Below are positions 8,238 to 16,847 of a DNA stretch of 64,000 nt, piece after piece. The first letter of the stretch is position 1, and each line of letters opens with the position of its first letter. The translations under genes and the position numbers were made by a program. This DNA comes from JAVBLF01 sp031553675 (GTDB lineage Bacteria; Bacillota; Clostridia; Christensenellales; CALWSW01): assembly GCA_031553675.1 (NCBI GenBank), contig JAVBLF010000084.1:1-64000 (forward strand), given 5' to 3'. Under the pieces are notes generated by a model. It was not told the DNA's origin and made no database searches. It saw only the letters and a list, made by a program, of their open reading frames with translations.

Positions 8238-9032
8238 ATGTTTGCGTCGGCGAGGATGGAAAAAATCAAAGAGCTGATGAAGGAGATCAAAAAGATCGAG
8301 ATCTCCTCGCTCGTTTCGATCTTGCAGGTTTCCGAAGCCACCATTCGACGGGATCTCGAAAAACTGGAGCAAGAAGGCTTTTTGTACCGCACCCATGGCG
8401 GCGCGGTCTTGATCGAGCCCAAAGAGCCGGAAGCCGAAGCGGAGATCGAAAACAGCGAAGAAAAAAACCTCGTCGGCTACATCGCCGCCCAACTCGTGAA
8501 CGACGGCCAGATCATCTTCGTCGGCGACGGCACGACCTGCCTGGCGATGTGCAAGCACCTCAAAAACAAGCGCGATCTCACCGTCGTCACCAACAACGTC
8601 GAAGCCTCTCTGCTGCTCAAAAAGGAGAGCGACGCCAGCGTCGTGCTGACCGGCGGCACCCTCCACACGCGCAAGGACAGCGTCATGTTGTGCGGCGAAT
8701 TCGCGCGCAATATGCTGAAGGGAATCTTTGTCGACACCGCGTTTCTCGGCGTGAGCGGCATCGACCTCAACAACGGCTATGCGGCCGATTCGCCGGAATG
8801 CGGCATGATCTGGAAACTCTGCCACGAAATCGCCAGCGAAACGGCGATCCTCAGCGACAGCAGCAAGTTTGACCGCAAAAGCCTCTTTCCGCTCGGGCCG
8901 CTCGATTGTGTGTCGCGTGTCATCACCGACAAAGGCGTTCCCGACGCCTTCCGCGAGTACTATTTCAGCAAGGGCATCCCGATCTATACCAGCTACGCGC
9001 TCGACGCGCACAAAGACGTCAACGCGATCTGA
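8238..9032 (+). CDS. DeoR/GlpR family sugar regulator
   Basis: A 264-residue repressor-type protein. The N-terminal helix-turn-helix lies at about residues 22-43 (ISSLVSILQVSEATIRRDL), followed by the family signature FLYRTHGGAV. The C-terminal sugar-phosphate sensor domain carries TVVTNNVEASLLL, VVLTGGTLHTRKDS and FLGVSGIDLNNGY. The start at 8238 is preceded by GGGGG at normal spacing; an upstream ATG at 8187 lies in the promoter region and is rejected. Its position between rhaB and two ABC genes implies control of rhamnose-related uptake, with a phosphorylated sugar as probable effector. Confidence 0.9.
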   Translation: MFASARMEKIKELMKEIKKIEISSLVSILQVSEATIRRDLEKLEQEGFLYRTHGGAVLIEPKEPEAEAEIENSEEKNLVGYIAAQLVNDGQIIFVGDGTTCLAMCKHLKNKRDLTVVTNNVEASLLLKKESDASVVLTGGTLHTRKDSVMLCGEFARNMLKGIFVDTAFLGVSGIDLNNGYAADSPECGMIWKLCHEIASETAILSDSSKFDRKSLFPLGPLDCVSRVITDKGVPDAFREYYFSKGIPIYTSYALDAHKDVNAI

Positions 9033-9108
9033 TCTCCATTTTCAGCCAATACACGGGGAAGCGAAAAGGGCGCTGGCGCGACGGGCGCGGCGGCCTGGGG
9101 TTTGTGCT

Positions 9109-10608
9109 GTGGAAGAATTTCTGACGGTGCGCGATGTCAGCCTGCACTACATCAACCAAATCGCCCTGCAAGACGTATCCGTTTCACTGACGCGCGGCAG
9201 CATCCATGCCTTCATCGGTGAAAACGGCGCGGGCAAGTCGTCGCTCATGAAGGTGATCGCGGGCGCTGTTCGGCCCACATCCGGAAGCGTCTTTTTTCGT
9301 GGGCAGCGGATCGACAAGCTCGGCTTCTACGCTGTACAGAAGCTCGGCGTCCGAATGATGTTCCAGGACGTAAATTTGGTGCCGAACATGTCGGTGATGG
9401 ACAACCTCTTTCTCGGCAACTGGATCGCGCCCAAGTCGGGCCTGTTCAAACACGTCGCGATCGACAAAGCCCGGCAGTGGGAGAAGACGGTCGAGACGCT
9501 GCAAACACTCGATTTCGAGCTCGATCCGGCCACGCGGGTGAGCGAGCTCGACATCGGCCAGCAAAAGATGGTCGAGATCGCCAAGTCGATCCTCTGGGAG
9601 TCGTCCGTTCTGATCCTGGACGAAGCGACGGCCTACCTCAACGACCTCGAAACGGCCAAGCTCTTTCGCGTGCTGCGCCGCGTCGCCGACATGGGCCACA
9701 CGGTTCTCATGGTGTCGCACAAAATCGAAGAGCTGATCCGCCTGGCCGACGCGATCAGCGTGCTGCGCGAAGGGCGGCTCATCCGCACCATCCCCAAGGA
9801 ATCCTACGAGAAGGAGTCGATCCTCCTCAGCATGGCAGTCGGTGGCTACCTCGATCGCTACCCCAAGATCAAGCTCAAAAAGGGGAGCGAGCTGCTTCGC
9901 CTGACGGACGTCGGCGACGGCTTGCGGGTACACGGCATCGAACTGACCCTGCGAAAGCGGGAGATCCTCGGCGTCTTTGGCCTGGTCGGTTCGGGACGCA
10001 GCGCGCTCGCCGATCTGATCACGGGCAATTGCCCGCTGCGGAAGGGACGCATCGACATCGAGGGAAAAGCCGTCAAGCTCGCCAACCCACGCGACGCCCA
10101 ACACGCGCGGATCGCCTACATCCCCGCGACGACGATGGATTCCCTCGTGCCGCTCATGAACGCAGAACAGAACATCACCCTCTCCAACCTCAGAAGCATC
10201 ACGTCGCGCGGCATACTCGAAAAACACCTCGAACACGAAATCGCGCAGGACTATGCCTATCGCCTGGGCTTCGACAAAATCCCGCTCGAACGCAGCGTCC
10301 GCGATCTCTCGGGCGGCACGCGGCAGAAAGTCATGCTCTCCAAAGCGCTGCTGGCCCACGCGAAGATCTTCGTTTTCAACGAGCCGACGAAGGGCCTCGA
10401 CATCTCCTCGAAGGTCGAAGCCTACAACCTGATCAACGAGCTGGTGCTCGAAAACGCCGGCATCCTCTTGATCTCGTCGGACATCAACGAGCTTTTGGGC
10501 ATGTGCGACCGGCTGCTCATCCTCTACCGCGGGCAGGTCGTCGCCGAACTGAGCGCGAAGGAAATGACCGAGTTGCAGGTTCTCAATTACGCCTCCGGGC
10601 TGCGATAA
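9109..10608 (+). CDS. Sugar ABC transporter ATP-binding protein, double ABC domain (RbsA/MglA type)
   Basis: Powers import of a monosaccharide. The GTG start follows GGGG by 8 bases and gives 499 residues, the usual size. The first ABC domain has Walker A GENGAGKSS, a weak signature (LDIGQQ) and Walker B VLILDEATAYL. The second has a degenerate P-loop (GLVGSGRSALAD) and an intact signature LSGGTRQK. This asymmetry is normal for the group. It lies about 75 bases after the DeoR gene and 10 before its permease. No binding-protein gene precedes it; the nearest lies downstream of a terminator. Confidence 0.92.
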   Translation: MEEFLTVRDVSLHYINQIALQDVSVSLTRGSIHAFIGENGAGKSSLMKVIAGAVRPTSGSVFFRGQRIDKLGFYAVQKLGVRMMFQDVNLVPNMSVMDNLFLGNWIAPKSGLFKHVAIDKARQWEKTVETLQTLDFELDPATRVSELDIGQQKMVEIAKSILWESSVLILDEATAYLNDLETAKLFRVLRRVADMGHTVLMVSHKIEELIRLADAISVLREGRLIRTIPKESYEKESILLSMAVGGYLDRYPKIKLKKGSELLRLTDVGDGLRVHGIELTLRKREILGVFGLVGSGRSALADLITGNCPLRKGRIDIEGKAVKLANPRDAQHARIAYIPATTMDSLVPLMNAEQNITLSNLRSITSRGILEKHLEHEIAQDYAYRLGFDKIPLERSVRDLSGGTRQKVMLSKALLAHAKIFVFNEPTKGLDISSKVEAYNLINELVLENAGILLISSDINELLGMCDRLLILYRGQVVAELSAKEMTELQVLNYASGLR

Positions 10609-10618
10609 AGGAGGGAGT

Positions 10619-11593
10619 ATGCAGAAAACGAAAGAACGCGTCGCAGTCGTCTTGCGCAGCCACCCGATCCTGGTGTTCCTGATCGGCATGATCCTGGTCT
10701 TTTCGCTCTTTTCGCCGGGCTTTTTGTCCCTGTCCACGCTCGTGCTGATCGTCAAGCGGACCAGCATCGTCGGCGTGATCGCGGCCGGCATGACGCTCGT
10801 GATCCTGATCGGTGAAATCGACCTCTCGATCGGCGCGATCGGCGCGTTTTCGTCCGTGACCTGCGCGCAGCTCATGGCGCACAACCTGCCCTGGCCGCTC
10901 GCCACCCTCCTGACGCTCTTGCTTTGCTGCTGCTGGGGCGCGCTCAACGGCTGGATCACCACCCGATTTTCGCTGCCGGCTTTTTTGATCACGATGGTGA
11001 TGTCGGGCATCATCCGCACTGTCAGTTCCCTGATCACGGGGACGATGGCGATCCCCATCGCCCAATCCGGTTTTCTGCGGATCGGCACGGGGAGCCTTCT
11101 TTTCATCCCCAATTCCGTGCTGATCCTGGTGTTCGTCTACGCGCTCGGTGTCTTTGTGATGAGCCGGACACCCTTTGGGCGCTGCGTGGCGGCGATTGGC
11201 GGCAACACCCGCGCCGCGGCGCTTTCGGGCATCCGCGTCGACCGCATCAAGCTCACGGTTTTGATCCTCTCGTCCTGCATGGCGTCGATCAGCGGCCTCA
11301 TCATGACGAGCAAGCTCTGCGCCGGAACGTCCCAGATCGGAACGTTTTGGGAGATCCCCGTCATCGCGTCCGTGCTGATCGGCGGCACGCAGTTCGGCGA
11401 AGGCGAGGGCCGTCTGATCTCGACACTGCTCGGATCGCTCTGCATCGAGATCATCAGCAGCTTCCAAACCTCGCTCGGCATGCCATCCTTCACCCAGGAG
11501 CTCTTCCGCGGCGTGCTGATCCTCATCGCGATCATCCTCAACAGCCGCAAGCGCTTTTTCAGGAAGTCGAGCGCTGTGCCGGAGATCTTCTAA
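10619..11593 (+). CDS. Sugar ABC transporter permease (RbsC type)
   Basis: A 324-residue inner-membrane protein with about 8-10 hydrophobic helices. Family motifs are GMTLVILIGEIDLSIGA near residue 60, GNTRAAALSGIRVDRIK in the cytoplasmic coupling region and VIASVLIGGTQFGEGEG. It pairs with the preceding ATPase to form the membrane channel of a monosaccharide importer. AGGAGGGAGT precedes the ATG. A strong terminator follows, so it closes the DeoR-ATPase-permease operon. Confidence 0.92.
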   Translation: MQKTKERVAVVLRSHPILVFLIGMILVFSLFSPGFLSLSTLVLIVKRTSIVGVIAAGMTLVILIGEIDLSIGAIGAFSSVTCAQLMAHNLPWPLATLLTLLLCCCWGALNGWITTRFSLPAFLITMVMSGIIRTVSSLITGTMAIPIAQSGFLRIGTGSLLFIPNSVLILVFVYALGVFVMSRTPFGRCVAAIGGNTRAAALSGIRVDRIKLTVLILSSCMASISGLIMTSKLCAGTSQIGTFWEIPVIASVLIGGTQFGEGEGRLISTLLGSLCIEIISSFQTSLGMPSFTQELFRGVLILIAIILNSRKRFFRKSSAVPEIF

Positions 11594-11614
11594 GACGCGG
11601 GTGCGCGGGAGCTT

Positions 11615-11637
11615 GGCGCTTTCGGGCGCCTTTTTTT
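11615..11637 (+). terminator. Terminator of the DeoR-ABC operon
   Basis: GGCGC/GCGCC stem with a 6-base loop followed by seven T. Confidence 0.85.
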
Positions 11638-11676
11638 GTGCGTTTTGCGCGGAAGGATGCTCGTTTAAATCAACAG

Positions 11677-11705
11677 TTGCGCGAATCAATCACGAGCGTT
11701 ATAAT
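11677..11705 (+). promoter_or_regulatory. Promoter of the binding-protein/UroD operon
   Basis: TTGCGC (11677-11682), a 17-base spacer and perfect TATAAT (11700-11705), about 95 bases before the lipoprotein start. Confidence 0.75.
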
Positions 11706-11801
11706 GTTTGCATACACCCGATCTTTCCTTGGCATTCTTTCCACATCTTCTCATCTCTGGAGCAACAGCTCCAAGCCCCCAAAACGCAGGAGGAATGACA
11801 C

Positions 11802-12965
11802 ATGAAAAAGGCGTTGATCCTCGTCCTGTCTCTCGCGATGACCCTGAGCCTGTTCACGGCATGCACGCAAGAAGCACCGCCCGCTGAAGAAGCGAAAACC
11901 GAAACCGAGGCCGCTCCCGAAGCTGCCCCCGCATCCGAAGCGCCCAAAGAAGCCGAAGCCGCTCCCGAAGCGGCAAGCGAGGCGCCCGCCGCTCCCGAAG
12001 CGCCCGCTGACAAAAAGTACGTATTTGGCCGCGTGATCTTCGACCTCAGCCACCCCTACCAGCAGGCCGACGCGAAATGGTTCGAGAAGTACTGCCAGGA
12101 GATGGGCGCCGAGGCGATCATCATGGATGGCAAATCGAGCGCGGAAGTCATGACGAAGTGCGTCGAAGACCTGATCGCGAAGAAGGTCGACGGCATCGTC
12201 ATCCAGCCGGCCGACGCTGCCAGTGGAAATGGCTTCGTCAAGATGGCGCAGGACGCGGGCATCCCGATCGTGACCTTCGTCAACAACCCGCCTGATGTCC
12301 CCGCGCCCCACATCGAGCTGGCCGAAGCCGCCACCTCCAAAGCCATGGGCGCGCTCGCCGCGACGAAGTGGAAAGAATTCTACCCCGACAAACCCATCAA
12401 GGTCGGCATCATCGACCTGCCCAGCGTGCAGCAGGTGCACGAACAGCGCGCGATGGCCTTCTTCGAAGGTGTCCAGAGCGTCGCTTCCGACGCCGAGCTC
12501 GTTGCGACGCTCGACGGCGGCGGCATCCGCGACAAATCTTTCACTGCGGCGCAAGACCTCATCCAGGCCCATCCCGAAGTCAACATCATCTACGGCATCA
12601 ACTGCGACGCCGGCATGGGCGCGCTCGCGGCGTTTGAAGAAGCCGGACGCGGCAAGGCCGTCGACGGCGTACCGCAAACCGAGCTCTTCGTCAGCACGGA
12701 CGGCACCGAACTCGAAGCCGTGAAGATCTTCGACAAGACGAGCGCCCTCAAGCTCACGATGGCCCTGTCGCCCCGCCTCTTCGCGCGCGCCCACCTGGAC
12801 CTCCTCATGCGCGTGATCAACGGCGAGATCAAGATGACCGACGAAGAGATCGTCGACGTCAACGACGTGATCTTCGATTACTGGAACACAACGCCGGAAG
12901 AATTCGAGAAATTCCTCGTCGACGACTACTTCTCGCAGCCCGGCTTTGCGGCGACCGTGAAGTAG
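11802..12965 (+). CDS. Sugar ABC transporter substrate-binding lipoprotein
   Basis: A 387-residue exported binding protein of the periplasmic-binding-protein type 1 (RbsB-like) class. The signal peptide ends in the lipobox LFTAC with Cys21 as lipid anchor. An Ala/Glu/Pro-rich linker (about 22-69) leads into the sugar-binding core (GRVIFDLSHPYQQADAKWF, DGIVIQPADAASGNG). GGAGG precedes the ATG. It is first in its operon, followed by a strong stem-loop and then the ATPase and permease. The sugar is not identifiable from sequence. Confidence 0.93.
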   Translation: MKKALILVLSLAMTLSLFTACTQEAPPAEEAKTETEAAPEAAPASEAPKEAEAAPEAASEAPAAPEAPADKKYVFGRVIFDLSHPYQQADAKWFEKYCQEMGAEAIIMDGKSSAEVMTKCVEDLIAKKVDGIVIQPADAASGNGFVKMAQDAGIPIVTFVNNPPDVPAPHIELAEAATSKAMGALAATKWKEFYPDKPIKVGIIDLPSVQQVHEQRAMAFFEGVQSVASDAELVATLDGGGIRDKSFTAAQDLIQAHPEVNIIYGINCDAGMGALAAFEEAGRGKAVDGVPQTELFVSTDGTELEAVKIFDKTSALKLTMALSPRLFARAHLDLLMRVINGEIKMTDEEIVDVNDVIFDYWNTTPEEFEKFLVDDYFSQPGFAATVK

Positions 12966-13004
12966 GAAACACAACGTTCTTCCTCTCCTAAAGCGATTCG
13001 GTCG

Positions 13005-13035
13005 GGCTGCGGCATGGCGATGCGATGCCGCAGCC
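13005..13035 (+). promoter_or_regulatory. Intercistronic stem-loop after the binding-protein gene
   Basis: GGCTGCGGCAT pairs perfectly with ATGCCGCAGCC (11 bp, 9-base loop), then TTT. Position suggests partial termination or protection of the upstream message, giving more binding protein than ATPase; this is inferred. Confidence 0.6.
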
Positions 13036-13079
13036 TTTCCGAAGCGCGGCGCTTTTCTAAAAAAGAAGGGCTGACGTGT

Positions 13080-14585
13080 ATGTACAACCCACATGCCTCG
13101 AACGAACCCATCATCGAAATCAGCGGCGTCGCGAAAAGCTACCCCGGTGTGCGCGCGCTCAAAGGCGTCAGTTTTGCGATCGCGCGTGGGACGGTGCATT
13201 GCCTCGTCGGTGAAAACGGCGCGGGCAAATCGACGCTGATCAAGATCTTGACCGGCGCCGAAAAGCACGACGAAGGAAGCATCCTTTGGCAGGGGCAGAC
13301 CTACCAACCCAAGAGCATCAAGGACGCCATGCGCGCCGGCATGAGCGTGCTGTACCAGGAACTTAACATCGTGGACTCGCTGACCGTGCGCGAAAACCTC
13401 GTGCTGGGCAAAGAAAAGTCCCGCTGGGGCATCGTGCAGCGCAGCGACATCGACCAACAGGCGATCGACATCCTCCGCTCGCTCGACGCCAACATCGATC
13501 CCGATACCAAGGCGTCGGCCTACAGCGTGGCGCAAAAGCAAGTCATGCAGATCGCCAAGGCCATCGCCGACGAATGCCAAGTGCTGATCATGGACGAACC
13601 GACGGCCGCCCTGACCGAAGAGGAGATCCAGCAGCTTTTCCGCGTCGTCGGGCAGCTCAAAGAAAAAGGCGTCACGATCGTCTATGTCTCGCACCGCCTC
13701 GAGGAGATCTTCGCGATCGGCGACAACGTGACGGTGCTGCGCGACGGCGAAGTCGTCGCGACGAAGAGCGTGCAGGAGATCGGCGATCGACAGGAACTGA
13801 TCCGCCTCATGCTCGGCAAAGTCGTCTACCAAAGCTATGTTCCGCGCGCCTTTGACAGGAGCAAGGTCATTCTGGAGGTCAAAGACCTTCGCAACCGCGT
13901 GCTCAACGGCGTCAGTTTCGAGCTTCACCAAGGTGAGATCCTCGGCTTCTACGGCCTGATCGGTTCGGGCAAGACCGAGATCGCCCGCGCGATCTACGGC
14001 GCCGATCCCGTCGAGGGCGGTGTACTGCTGGGCGGCGCGGACGCCAAAAGCCGCCTGCCGCGGCATGCCATCCGGCGCGGCATCTCGCTCGTCCCCGAGG
14101 AGCGACGCACGGAAGGGATCTTCCCTGTGCTGCCCATCCGCGAGAACGTCTCGCTCATGAACACGAAAAAAATCCTCTCCGGTTTTGCGACGAGTCTGCA
14201 AAAGGAAAGGGCGCTCGCCCAGGACTTCATCCAGCGGCTGCACATCGCCACCGACAGCATGGAAAAGGCCGTCGCCTACCTGAGCGGGGGCAACCAACAA
14301 AAGGTCGTGCTCGCCAAGTGCATCAACGCCGACGCCAAAGTGCTCATGCTGGACGAACCGACGCGCGGTGTCGACATCGGCGCGAAAGAAGAGATTCACA
14401 ACATCATCCGCACGCTGGCCGACGAAGGCACGTCCATACTCGTCTTTTCTTCCGAGCTGATGGAGATCGTCAACCTCTGCGATCGCATTTTGCTGCTCTT
14501 CAATGGCGAAATCAAGGCCGAACTCCAAAACGGCGAGGACATCGATTCCGAAACCGTCATGCACATCGTCACGGGCGGCGCGTGA
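13080..14585 (+). CDS. Sugar ABC transporter ATP-binding protein, double ABC domain
   Basis: A 501-residue energising subunit of a monosaccharide importer. The ATG at 13080 is favoured because GAAGGG precedes it; the longer frame begins inside the upstream stem-loop. Domain 1 has GENGAGKST and VLIMDEPTAALTEEE with a weak signature (AYSVAQKQ). Domain 2 has GLIGSGKTE, LSGGNQQK and VLMLDEPTRGVDIGAKEE. It works with the preceding lipoprotein and following permease. It is a paralogue of the protein at 9109-10608, but both catalytic signatures of domain 2 are better conserved here. Confidence 0.93.
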   Translation: MYNPHASNEPIIEISGVAKSYPGVRALKGVSFAIARGTVHCLVGENGAGKSTLIKILTGAEKHDEGSILWQGQTYQPKSIKDAMRAGMSVLYQELNIVDSLTVRENLVLGKEKSRWGIVQRSDIDQQAIDILRSLDANIDPDTKASAYSVAQKQVMQIAKAIADECQVLIMDEPTAALTEEEIQQLFRVVGQLKEKGVTIVYVSHRLEEIFAIGDNVTVLRDGEVVATKSVQEIGDRQELIRLMLGKVVYQSYVPRAFDRSKVILEVKDLRNRVLNGVSFELHQGEILGFYGLIGSGKTEIARAIYGADPVEGGVLLGGADAKSRLPRHAIRRGISLVPEERRTEGIFPVLPIRENVSLMNTKKILSGFATSLQKERALAQDFIQRLHIATDSMEKAVAYLSGGNQQKVVLAKCINADAKVLMLDEPTRGVDIGAKEEIHNIIRTLADEGTSILVFSSELMEIVNLCDRILLLFNGEIKAELQNGEDIDSETVMHIVTGGA

Positions 14586-14637
14586 CCGAAGTCTTCATCC
14601 ACGCACTTCGGCACCATCCGATCGGGAGGCACTCACT

Positions 14638-15603
14638 ATGAATGAAAAACGAAGACCCAAAATCCTGCAAATCTTGCCCATGCAGACCCTCGTCACGGTT
14701 GGCATCCTTTTTGTTTTGTTCATCACGCTTTCTTTTATCTCCAAGGAATTTTTCACGAGCACCAACCTCTTGAACGTCACCCGCCAGGTCGCCACCGTCG
14801 TGATCACGGGTTCGGCCGTGACGCTCCTGATGATCTCGGGCAACATGGACCTTTCCGTCGGCAGCATCTTCGCGCTGGCCGGCGTGCTGGCGGCGAAGTT
14901 CGCCGTCGCGGGCATACCGATCCCCGTGTGCATCCTGCTCGCTATGCTGATCGGTGGCTTTTGCGGGCTGATCAGCGGCATCTGCGTGACCAAGCTGCAC
15001 GTCACGCCCGTCATCGCGACGCTGGGCGTCATGTACGTCGCGCGCGGCCTGGCTTTGATCTTCTGCGAAGGACGTACCGTCAACCTGGGATTGCCTGCGA
15101 ATTATGCCGACCTCGGCCGCACCTTGATCGCCGGAAAGATCCCGATCATGCTCGTGATCACGATCGTGATCGTCGCCATCTTTCTCTTCATTCAGAATAA
15201 GACGCTGATCGGGAAATACGCGTATGCCATCGGCGGAAACCCTGTCGCTTCGGTTCTCTCGGGCATCAACGCCGACCTGATCATCTTGACGCTTTTCATC
15301 CTCTCGGGTATGCTGGCAGCATTCTCGGGCGTGCTGATGGGCTCGCGCCTCGGCGTCGGCGACCCCAACGTCGGCGTGGGCTTCGAGTTCGACGTCATCG
15401 TCGCGATCGTGCTGGGCGGCACCAGTCTGCGCGGCGGCGAAGGATCGATCTTCGGCATGATCATTGGGGCGCTCATCGTCGGCTTCCTCGGCAACGGCCT
15501 CAACCTGCTCGACGTGCAGTCCTTTTACCAGGACGTGCTCAAGGGCGTCGTGCTCGTGCTGGCCGTCATCGCGGACGCTGCCTTCAAACGCCGCATCCGC
15601 TGA
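14638..15603 (+). CDS. Sugar ABC transporter permease (RbsC type)
   Basis: A 321-residue multi-helix membrane protein with the family motifs SAVTLLMISGNMDLSVGS, IGGNPVASVLSGINADL and VAIVLGGTSLRGGEGS. The ATG at 14638 follows GGGAGG; the longer frame overlaps the ATPase gene and is rejected. It forms the channel of the importer encoded by the two genes upstream. The downstream UroD-like genes begin about 60 bases later with no terminator, so the transporter and those enzymes are probably co-transcribed. Confidence 0.93.
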   Translation: MNEKRRPKILQILPMQTLVTVGILFVLFITLSFISKEFFTSTNLLNVTRQVATVVITGSAVTLLMISGNMDLSVGSIFALAGVLAAKFAVAGIPIPVCILLAMLIGGFCGLISGICVTKLHVTPVIATLGVMYVARGLALIFCEGRTVNLGLPANYADLGRTLIAGKIPIMLVITIVIVAIFLFIQNKTLIGKYAYAIGGNPVASVLSGINADLIILTLFILSGMLAAFSGVLMGSRLGVGDPNVGVGFEFDVIVAIVLGGTSLRGGEGSIFGMIIGALIVGFLGNGLNLLDVQSFYQDVLKGVVLVLAVIADAAFKRRIR

Positions 15604-15661
15604 CACCCTTACAACCAACCAACCGGGCCCGCGTGTCCAACCCAAGGAGGAGACCCATCCC

Positions 15662-16792
15662 ATGAATCCACGCGAACGCATGCAACGCACCCTGTCACAC
15701 GAAGAAGTCGACCGTCCCCCGCTCGACATCGGCGGCACGACGGTATCGGGCGTCCGATCCGGCGTCTACGCGCGCTTGTTGGAGACATTCGGCCTCGGAC
15801 ATCTGGCCGTGACGCTCGACAATCCTTCGAAAAAAATCGAAATGGCGGATGAACTGCTGACCCAGCTCGGCGTCGATACGCGCACCGTCATCGCGCCCTC
15901 GCTGATCAGCCCCCACGCCAAACACATTTCGCCCCTGGCCTTCATCAACGAGTGGGGCGTCGAATACCGCGTGCCCGAGGATGCGCCCTATTCTTACATT
16001 CCAGTGCGGGGCCCCTTCACAGATGACGCGACCGAAAAGGCCGTGCTCGATTTCGCTTGGCCCGACGTCGAAGACGAAGCCAACTACGCCGGCCTCGCCG
16101 AAAAAGCGCGGCACCTGCACGAAGACACGCCCTATGCCGTCTGCGGCAACGTCGAACGCTCGGTGATTCTCGAGCTCGCGATCGCCATGCGCGGCTTTGA
16201 AGACCTTCTGGTCGACATGGTGGCTGAACCCGACTTCTACCACGCGCTCATGGACGCGATCACGCGCCTGCAAATCCGGCGCTTTGAAAAACTGCTCGAC
16301 GCGACTGGGCCCTATCTCGACGTGATCGCGTTCGGGGACGACGTCGGCACGCAAAACGCGCTTCTCGTCTCGCCCGCCATGTACCGCGAATGCGTCAAGC
16401 CCTACCACAAGCGCCTGTTTGAGGCAATTCGCGCCAAGACGGACGCCAAGATCTTCTACCATAGCTGCGGCAACGTCTTCGACCTGATCCCCGACTTCAT
16501 CGAAATCGGCGTCGATATCCTCAACCCCGTCCAGGTGAAGGCCAAGAACATGGACCCCGACGCACTCAAAGCGACCTACGGCAAAAACATCACGTTCTGG
16601 GGCGGCGTCGATTCCCAGCAGGTTTTGCCCTTCGGTACACCCGACGAGGTGCGCGCCGAAACGGCGAAGCTCATCGATCGCATGGGCGCAAACGGCGGCC
16701 TCGTCATCGCGGGTGTTCACAACATCCAAGACGAAGTGCCCGTCGACAACATCCGCGCCATGTGCGAGGCGACGCTGCAATACAAACGCTAA
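15662..16792 (+). CDS. UroD-like (corrinoid methyltransferase-type) protein 1
   Basis: A 376-residue member of the uroporphyrinogen decarboxylase/MtaA superfamily (N-terminus MNPRERMQRTLSHEEVDRPP). It carries His267-Ser-Cys269 (FYHSCGN), the HxC zinc pair of corrinoid-dependent methyltransferases, which true haem-pathway UroD lacks. The third ligand position is histidine (His353 in VIAGVHNIQ), not the usual cysteine. AAGGAGG precedes the ATG. Because it lies in a sugar-uptake operon without haem genes, uroporphyrinogen decarboxylation is unlikely. A methyl-transfer or related role on a sugar is inferred; no corrinoid protein gene is present. Confidence 0.85.
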   Translation: MNPRERMQRTLSHEEVDRPPLDIGGTTVSGVRSGVYARLLETFGLGHLAVTLDNPSKKIEMADELLTQLGVDTRTVIAPSLISPHAKHISPLAFINEWGVEYRVPEDAPYSYIPVRGPFTDDATEKAVLDFAWPDVEDEANYAGLAEKARHLHEDTPYAVCGNVERSVILELAIAMRGFEDLLVDMVAEPDFYHALMDAITRLQIRRFEKLLDATGPYLDVIAFGDDVGTQNALLVSPAMYRECVKPYHKRLFEAIRAKTDAKIFYHSCGNVFDLIPDFIEIGVDILNPVQVKAKNMDPDALKATYGKNITFWGGVDSQQVLPFGTPDEVRAETAKLIDRMGANGGLVIAGVHNIQDEVPVDNIRAMCEATLQYKR

Positions 16793-16847
16793 ACGCAAAA
16801 GCCCGGCACAAGTGTCGCGCGAGCGCGCGGCGGAAAGGAGGGTGCGC

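Noticed and set aside
11751..14564. Very long minus-strand open frame over the binding protein and ATPase genes
   Set aside because: Antisense to two clear ABC genes with intact motifs; composition is a codon-bias artefact.
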